Source: Citrus sinensis
Lineage: Eukaryota > Streptophyta > Magnoliopsida > Sapindales > Rutaceae
Reading direction: 5' to 3'
Assembly: GCF_022201045.2 (NCBI RefSeq)
Contig: NC_068564.1
Coordinates: 32,827,001-32,891,000, forward strand
DNA: 64,000 nt
Position numbers and translations under genes: made by a program. Positions 56,471 through 64,000 of the stretch are shown here, piece after piece. The notes beneath the pieces are model-generated. The model worked only from the letters and a program-made list of their open reading frames with translations. It searched no databases and was not told where the DNA came from. Positions within the stretch are counted from its first letter, which is position 1. Every line of letters begins with the position of its first letter.

Positions 56471-58860
56471 GCCTCCTCAACTCAATATATTACAATATAA
56501 AAAAATTAAAATAATTGTAGCTACCAACTAGTTCAATAAATATTTTTTGTTGTGTTAAAGCAAAAGGTATTTAATTTGAGAACGTGGTTTAATCACTAGT
56601 ATACATGCTCAATTACAAAAAGTATTGATAGTCAGGTGAAAGGAGACTTTAATATTTTTTTCTAAATAGAGTTATTTGATGGATGTGAATTTTGATTTCT
56701 TAACTAATTAGTGTTTGTCTTCTGCTTGCTTTACTTTGTTCAATTTTTTTTTTCATGTATACTAATACTCAGAATACATAACTTAAAGATTGTTATAGGG
56801 TTTCATCATTATGTTATAAATTCTTCAAGTTATGTTTTTATATTTTTCTACGAGTTTTTCCTCTCTTGTAATTAACTCTTTCATTTAATGAATTCACTTG
56901 TATAGTCAAGACTATTTATTAATTGAGGAAAAAAAAAGCATATAATACATAGTGCGATAAACCTTCTCCCGTGAAAAATGATTCACATCGTCTAAGATTT
57001 TCTTTTGATTATTTAGAATCAAATTGGACCCATTCTCGGCTTTAAAGAGGGGAATGGGGCAACTTAGTGTCTGGGAGGAGCGTATAGTCACGCGCCATAA
57101 GAGGAAGGTGAAATAGGAAGACTCATGAGATTGAGTGCAACGGTGAGATTAATTAATTAAGACTGGGGGGACATGCTCGTGCACGCACGCATACACGGTA
57201 ACACACACATGTGCACACATGGATGGGACCCATCAATGTCCTATAAAAGCCTTACAGCCATACAACCTTCAATCATGGGATTTGAGGATTGCGGGTCATC
57301 ACCAACCAAATCACTCTCTTATTTTTCTATTTTTATTTATATAATATGCCCCAAAAGTAGACCGCTAGCCTCTTGTCATTCATAAAAATCTTCCGATTCT
57401 TCCCACTGATTCCTTTTTTTTATTTTTTTATTATTAAATTTATTGTACACCAATTGATTGGGTTCTTAGTTTTCATTGTTAATTTTATGTATATTTTCGA
57501 GCCCCCTTTTTATATGTCCTTTTTATGATATATATATTTTTTTTCATGAACCTCGACCTAGCGAGATATTTCATTAGTAGAAAGAAATTAATTTAAATAG
57601 CATTATCTAGAGATTTGTTAAATAATCTTCATTGATTTTTATTATAATAATAGTTGTTAATTAGTATTAGCATACAACTCACATCATATCGAAAATTTGA
57701 GCTAGAAAGTCAATAAGCTATACATGTGTTTAGAAAATGAACCCAACGTCGTTAATTATTACCATAATTATCAATTCAAATAATGAATCATTATTATATA
57801 TAAATGTGTATCAATTAGCCGATTGTCACAAGTTTTAGGGCATTTAATATTTAAAGAGGTATTTTAGTTTATTATGTATCATGTAAACTTTACAGCCCGA
57901 AGTCCATTAAGGCAATACTTTGTTTTTTCTTGAACAAACCTGAATACAGAGGCGATTTATTACTAAATCATAACAACGTGGAACAGATATAATAAACCTT
58001 ATCCTGCAAAAGGTTTAGAAAATAAAATGTCATGCTGTTAAATAAGGCCTTAAGTAACAATATAATGTTGTTTCGGCGATATGATTCCCTTGAGTGAGGG
58101 GATCGGTCGCTTCTGTCGTACACTTTATAGGGAACACACATGCACGCACCCCTTATATTTTAAGCAAAGTCACGGAACCTCACTTAAGATATAGGAATTA
58201 ACAACCTTAAACAATTAGTCATATGCGTACTATATATCCTAGCCTAATTTATGCAACAATTTTGAGATCAATCAAGAATCCACTAGCTAGATGATAAATC
58301 ATCTCATTTCTCTCGTACATGGTAAAAAAATTGAGCCTTTAGTATGTATTAGTCATTGACAATTGTCTTCCTTGTATTGAAAAGTAGACTAGTCCATTAT
58401 GAGTTCAGATATTTATCCAAGTTGCATTATATCATACCAGATATAATGTAAGAGATCTAGACAGATTTTGATTTGTTATACCAATAGATTTAGGAATGTA
58501 ACATCAAAAAAATAGTAATAACAACTGAGAGAAGTTGTAGTTCAATCAATATAAGTAACCTCAATTTGATTGTTTGCTTGTAATATTAGGTCTCTCGATA
58601 AAAAATAAAAATCTATTTCTTGTGGATTTAAAATTTAAGGACTGAGTAGGTAAAGGGAAAAAAATGTGAGGAAGCCATAGAAGCAAAAGTAACGAAGGCA
58701 TTTATGGATTTTGCATTGCTTTGTTTCTGCTTTCTTTTCCTTTTTCATTTTGATGTATTTATGCGTAGATTCCTGATTAACAGTTTCATAGCTTGTCCAC
58801 TTCAATGTTTCACATTGGACATTTAATAATTCAAAACTGTTCAAAATTAATTAGTTACAG
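56471..58860. other. Intergenic DNA, no gene recognised
   Basis: AT-rich with short ORFs only (57173-57385, 58635-58844). Confidence 0.6.
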
Positions 58861-58865
58861 GAAAT

Positions 58866-59070
58866 GATGTTAATGTGGTGCAGTGGTGGTCACGCATGAC
58901 TAGCAAACCAGTCACATAGGTTCGATTCAATAATTAATTGGGATTATGTTTGCAAAATTCCTTGTGTATGACATGTGCATGGGAGTTCATTGAGCATGCA
59001 AAAATATATATTCTATAAGTGTCATTGACTTTGAATAGAAAAAACCAAAAAACACTTTAGGGTTGTCATT
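58866..59070 (+). mobile_element. tRNA-derived SINE remnant
   Basis: A box A-like TGGTGCAGTGG at 58876-58886 and a box B-like GGTTCGATTC at 58919-58928, 43 bases apart start to start. A tail with A-runs ends near 59060. It differs from both other SINE types here. I could not define a target duplication, and it is too decayed in the acceptor-stem part to be a tRNA gene. Confidence 0.5.
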
Positions 59071-60796
59071 CTCAGTACAATCTATGCATTTGCATGCTGA
59101 ATAATTGGAGAATGGATAGATCGATCATGCAGCTTAGCTAGCAAGCAAATTTTACAATATCATGTGTTAGAGTTGGCCTACCACAATTTGTAATTAATTC
59201 AGTAGTTGAAGTTTACTTCCTTGGACTTAAATGGTGGTTTTGAAAATCAAAGCTTTCATTTTCTCACATCTTTTTAGTTACATAATAGAATTTTTTTTTC
59301 TAAAAATAGTGGATTTTGATAATGTTGCTGTCACTTCTGCCCAAAATCGAACATTTTTTTTTCCCGTTTCTGATATCGTCTCGACAAAATAGTTTATAAC
59401 AACAGTCCTTCCCCCCCAAAAAAAAAATCAGTAATATCCTCTTAACAGTAATGATGACAATGATCACGTTTTTTAAGCTAATGAGGCTAGTTTATTTTCT
59501 TTTCTTCAAAAAAAAGAAAAAAAGAAAAAAATCAGGTTTTTAAAAAATTCCTCTGCTTTATTTATTTATTTATTTATAGTTTTTATAGCCATGCAGAAGA
59601 AGAAGAAAAAGCAATCCCCAGAGGCATGCAGTAGCATTGCAACAAACCCACTAGAGCATAAGTCTGAAAATTTTAATTATCCTTAAAAGAACACATTTTT
59701 CCTTTTGAGGAGAGACTTCAAATCAAGAGTTAATTTCATGAAATGATTTATCTGTACGCAGGCATAAAATCATGTAATTTATATTTATTACAATATTTTG
59801 TCATAAAAAGAAAGACTTATTTGACGGTGCAAACGCCACCATAACCTCAAAACTTTGTTTAATTATATACCCCCAATACTTATTACTAAATTCAAAATTA
59901 TCATAAATACAATAACATGTTAGTGTTGACTTCCGATCATGCTTCCTTCATGATTGATACGAAATGAATAAATTTGCAATTGAGAAATAAATCTAAACAT
60001 TCATATTATAAAATCATAGTATTATGAGAGCGTTTGGGCGGACGCTATATTTAAATAAAATGTACCGTAGATGTTCGTTAATGGGGGGCGCCAAAAAAAA
60101 AAAAAAAAAAAAAAGGAAAAGGAAAGGAAAGAAAGAAAGACTGATCGAAGGATCAATAATAGACTCATTTCAAAGTACCAAAAATTTCATTACAATTTGT
60201 TAACATTGTCAGTCCTCTCTTAGAAAACCCTAGCTAGCTAGCCAGCGAAGTTGAATACGATTCCTTTTCATTACATTTGTTTGGTGGCTGGTTCTTATCC
60301 CACAAAACAGATTAGCAGTTGTTGTTTATCGCATAACAAAATGAAGGGCAGACATTGTCCTCTCTATTTAAATCAATAATTGAGGCCTATTTCGCAATCA
60401 GCAGTCTTTTGTTGCATGCACTTATTATTATTTTCTGTTCATGAATCGTTTTAATGTTCTGTTGTCCTTCACCTAGAGGAACCACACTATATATCTATTA
60501 CAGTGACAACTCATGACAGTTCTGCAAGAATTAAAAGAACAAAAAATAATCATAATAATAATAAAATGAACTCTTAAACTCATCAGTTGGTTGCCCATCT
60601 GCTCATTAATTGGCTGACATAAATACTTCAAAGCAAACAAAGTTCGAAAAGCAAATTTTGAAGCGAACAAACTTTAGAACTTTTTTACAAATTGAAATTT
60701 ATCATACATGCATTTAGTACTAGAACATACTTTTACATCTCAAATAATCTGCAATATAGTCTGCTGAGATATTTTTTTTTTTGGGGTACTCGAATA
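59071..60796. other. Intergenic DNA and 3' flank of the small HLH gene
   Basis: Poly-A and GAAA runs at 60095-60140; no gene. Confidence 0.6.
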
Positions 60797-61021
60797 TCAG
60801 ACTCCATAGAATGTGGATAAGCTCTGAAGCAAACTGACTTTGGCTTGCAGTAAAGAAATGTAATTTGCAGTCATCTGATACAAGGTCTCCATGTTCATTT
60901 CTGAGCAACCTGAAGGAATCATCCTCTTGAGCTGCTTAAGCCTCCTTCCAGTTAAAGATAGTTTCACTCTTCTTTTCCTTCTCATATTCCTCGCTCCCCT
61001 TTTAGAAAACCTTGATAACAT
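60797..61021 (-). CDS. Small atypical HLH protein, 74 aa
   Basis: A single-exon ORF from ATG (61021-61019) to TGA, with a TATA box about 75 bases upstream. Residues 1-30 are basic (R-N-M-R-R-K-R-R-V-K). An HLH follows: L-K-Q-L-K-R-M-I-P in helix 1, S-G-C-S-E-M-N-M-E in the loop, and T-L-Y-Q-M-T-A-N-Y-I-S-L-L-Q-A-K-V-S-L-L in helix 2, ending S-L-S-T-F-Y-G-V. The T-A-x-Y-I-x-x-L-Q pattern of helix 2 is like UPB1 and PAR proteins, which act by sequestering other bHLH factors. It shares its C-terminal pattern with the gene at 39447, so the two are probably paralogues. No E-box-contacting H-E-R residues are visible. Confidence 0.78.
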   Translation of the reverse strand: MLSRFSKRGARNMRRKRRVKLSLTGRRLKQLKRMIPSGCSEMNMETLYQMTANYISLLQAKVSLLQSLSTFYGV

Positions 61022-61094
61022 TCTCAGAATGACGCAACAAATTAGAGAAGCAGAGAGATGGGTACATGGATCAAGGGTTAGACTAGATGATTTT

Positions 61095-61103
61095 TTTTAT
61101 AGG
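61095..61103 (-). promoter_or_regulatory. TATA box of the 61-kb small HLH gene
   Basis: CTATAAAAA on the minus strand, about 75 bases before the ATG, so a leader of about 45 bases. Confidence 0.55.
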
Positions 61104-64000
61104 CAAATTAAATCAGGCACAAAGTTCCCACACGTGTGCGCGCATGCGTAAAGTGGAAATGGATTTATCATTGAAAACTCAATCTATTGGTAAACCAAAC
61201 GAATAAAGATAGAGGCAAATTTTGTTCAAACAGACAATCAATCAATCAATCAACCAATTAATCATTCGACCACACCACTTTTTAGTTTTTATGAACTCTC
61301 ACGATCAAACCATTTAAGCCATAGTCTCACTCTCACCCTCAAAAAAGGAGAGCCGGGTATGCCCTAATCAATTTCTTTTGGATAAAATCCAATCACAGCT
61401 TCAGATAGATGACTGATCAGGGAGGTTTCTTTAGGGTTTCATTCATATCTCTGATTTTATTTCCACCGTCACCTTGCCGACATGACATACTAAGTCTTGC
61501 TTTGTACTAAAAGATTGAATAAAGAATGTTACACTTACCACGAAATTTTCTAATCCAATTATAGATCTTGTGCAGTGATACGTTTGGCAAATATTGGATG
61601 TCAATTTGTTGTATAATAATTGCTTGTCATATAGCGCTTCATCAATATATTATCATGCTAAAAAACTAAAAGTATTGTTATTTGAAGTACGTAATCAATG
61701 CTATTTTTTAACTTCATTACTTTCTCATTTTGTAAAATGATTTGAGGATTGTCCAAACTTTATGTAATCATTAAGTGTAATTTATGTTTTTGTTTGGTCC
61801 TTAATTAGAAAGATAATATGAATCTACTCATGAGTATGTTACGCAATGCAGAAATAATACTAAATTTTATTATAGCAAACATTTTGAATTTACGGAAAAG
61901 ATAGTTGTCAGTAAAAGAAATTTTTTTTAAATATATGACAAAGATAACTAAGAATAATTGGAAAATATTATTAATTAAAAGTCTACTAATAATTAAGAGA
62001 GGTAAATATTTACTTACTCTTTATATTTTAAATTAAATATTTATTAATTTTTATATTTTAAAAATTATTTCAAAGTGAACGAATCTAATAATTAAAGAGA
62101 CTGCTCAGCTGCAATAAAGTACAGCCTCTCACATAAACAATACTTAGACCCACAACTGATACTGTTCGCATGAGAGGGCTGTGCCTTACGGTAGCGGTAA
62201 GGTAGCCCTCCCCAATAATTAATTCTCTTAGCCAATGCAATCATTTGATAGTTTTGCAAGAGCTAGTGAGATATACGGTTTGGCACGTACTTCTTTGACT
62301 GGTAGCTCTTATATTAATTACGATTGTCAGCAAGATAGCCAAGCGCTCGACGGTGTATATGTTTGTTGTATATGGACACATGAAGTCTTTTTCTAACATG
62401 GATGGTGCTCAAAAGAATCCAATAAAACAGCCTAGCCTCGATAAAGATTGACACATGAGTGAATTATCAAATCCCCTCTCTCTCTTTCTGTCATGAAGAA
62501 GGTCTAAATCAAAATTTAATGCCACACACGTGCAAATGTATGGCTAAAGCATTTTTCATTTTAACTTTCTACAGAACTAGTGGACACTGTTTTCCTTCCT
62601 TTTAGGCCCTAGCCATGAGCCAACCCTACGCCATAGGCTCTCACAATGCTCAAGCATTATTTTCGTGTATATGTCTACAATGCTTTGCAATATTATAAGT
62701 TAGAACAGTATAATCGAGCACTCAAAGCGTCGATGACTGAGTTATCTGCCCCTATTTAGCTGCCGTTATACTATTTTCCGATATTAATTTGAAGACAATT
62801 AAGGGTCGTTAAATCAGTCAGAATGGACCAATGGTTGCACGACACATATATGCCTGGATCCTGGGTGTTTTAGGTTTCACAGAGGTTTCTTAATTCCTTT
62901 ATACGGGAAAAAATTACTAGGTATTTTAGTGTGTAATAAGTGATATACCTGTCGTATACGCTTTGATTGCGATGTGAGAGGTTTCTGATTTTAGAATATA
63001 CGTAGGTCTCAATTTTAAATACCGGAACCGAATCAAAACCAACGAGTGCAAAATTTCGCCAACTCGGAACCTGTTTTCGAGTATCAGCAGGTAAGGAAAG
63101 AACTTTTTTTTTTTTTTTTTAACAGTACCAACACATGATATGTAGGGATACCAATGAACAAATAGACTAATGGGTTCTTTCTTTGACGTGATAGTTACCA
63201 TCGGTGAATCATGATCGATATTTTTCATGTTCTATAAATTCTGAAACATACTTCACTGATCGGGGCTCAAGCCATGTGAAGTCAGATGAGCCAGTGAATC
63301 AGAACCACGTGACGACATGAAACAACTTGCAAGGAATAACTTCAAAATTAGGAAAAGAAAGTTTAAATGGTGTGTCCCCCACTATAAACTTGGTGTTAAA
63401 GATTAACACGACTGAAACATGAAATTGGAGCATCACTGAAGTCAAATCTCGAAAAGACCACACAAAACGAAAGGAACAAAAGTCGAACTATTCAGTACGT
63501 CCTTTGATATATCCCATCTTCAGTTACATAAAATGTATCTTCAATCATAGCAACCCCCCATCGCGCCCTGGTCGTTAGCTGCAAAGAATAATAATGTTAA
63601 CCATATTATATGACTCGTCGGATAAAACCAGCTCGTAAAGTTCTGACTCTTGTTAGCGGAACCGTTTAGGTGACACAAACGCTTGAGCTTTAATAGGTAA
63701 AAGCTCACTTCCATAAACAGTCGACTAAGCCCAATGATCAACTACAAATTTGCATGAGAAAAATCAAACCGAAAGCTTATATTGATCATACTATAACAAG
63801 CTCCCATATCATTATTAATAGTATGAACCCTGTGCTAATCTGCTAGACAGGGCTTAACGAATCTCTTAATAATCCAAGCACTATGAGAACCAATTACCCA
63901 AAATTCATCAACAAGCACCTCAATTATCTGCCACCGTTTACATTCTTCGCTTACTTCTAATCAAAGCAACCTCAGGCAAATGTTGACTTGTCAGAACAGA
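61104..64000. other. Intergenic DNA to window end, no gene recognised
   Basis: Contains the competing-hairpin structure at 62121-62210 and a T-run at 63105-63120. Minus-strand ORFs at 62926-63228 and 63541-63741 match nothing I know. The last 250 bases are less AT-rich and could be the 3'UTR of a gene beyond the window, which I cannot show. Confidence 0.5.

Noticed and set aside
58876..58928. A tRNA gene
   Set aside because: Box A and B are present, but acceptor and anticodon stems do not form; called a SINE remnant instead.
1..64000. CRISPR arrays, rRNA, operons or bacterial features
   Set aside because: The window is plant nuclear DNA with spliced genes; no regularly spaced identical repeats with unique spacers were seen.

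Overview
This is 64 kb of plant nuclear DNA. The genes are split by short GT-AG introns, the intergenic DNA is AT-rich and full of microsatellites, MITEs and SINEs, and every recognisable protein belongs to a land-plant family. The protein style suggests a woody eudicot; Citrus is my best guess, but that is inference, not something read off the sequence.

Layout. (1) 0-3.7 kb: the C-terminal end of a CHX cation/H+ antiporter (+), convergent with a five-exon chloroplast-type GNAT acetyltransferase (-). (2) 3.7-11.9 kb: gene-poor. It holds a possible minus-strand transcription unit with a TATA box and a 49-codon ORF; its upstream region recurs, diverged, 3.5 kb away. (3) 11.9-20.4 kb: an intronless-CDS multi-pass membrane protein (+), then a ten-exon XBAT32-type ankyrin/RING E3 ligase (-) with a striking three-hairpin SINE inside intron 5. 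(4) 20.4-29.4 kb: intergenic, with two hAT-like elements, one Mutator-like MITE and several microsatellites. (5) 29.4-37.3 kb: an ATL-type RING-H2 gene (+), a pair of head-to-head SINEs, and a nine-exon GPI mannosyltransferase of the PIG-B/APTG1 family (+). (6) 39.4-42.2 kb: a small HLH-type protein (+), convergent with an eight-exon VAN3-binding/FORKED-like protein with a PH-like end (-). (7) 42-64 kb: a long gene-poor stretch broken by an IBH1-like HLH regulator (- , 50 kb) and a third small HLH protein (- , 61 kb).

There is no operon-like logic here, but three small HLH proteins lacking an obvious E-box-binding basic region lie in 21 kb at roughly 10.5 kb spacing. Several neighbours belong to families linked to hormone-controlled growth (XBAT32 in ethylene, VAN3-binding proteins in auxin-guided venation, IBH1-like in brassinosteroid growth); this is a coincidence of families, not evidence of a shared pathway. 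Exon boundaries were read by hand from GT/AG sites and reading-frame continuity; all multi-exon models close in frame from ATG to stop.
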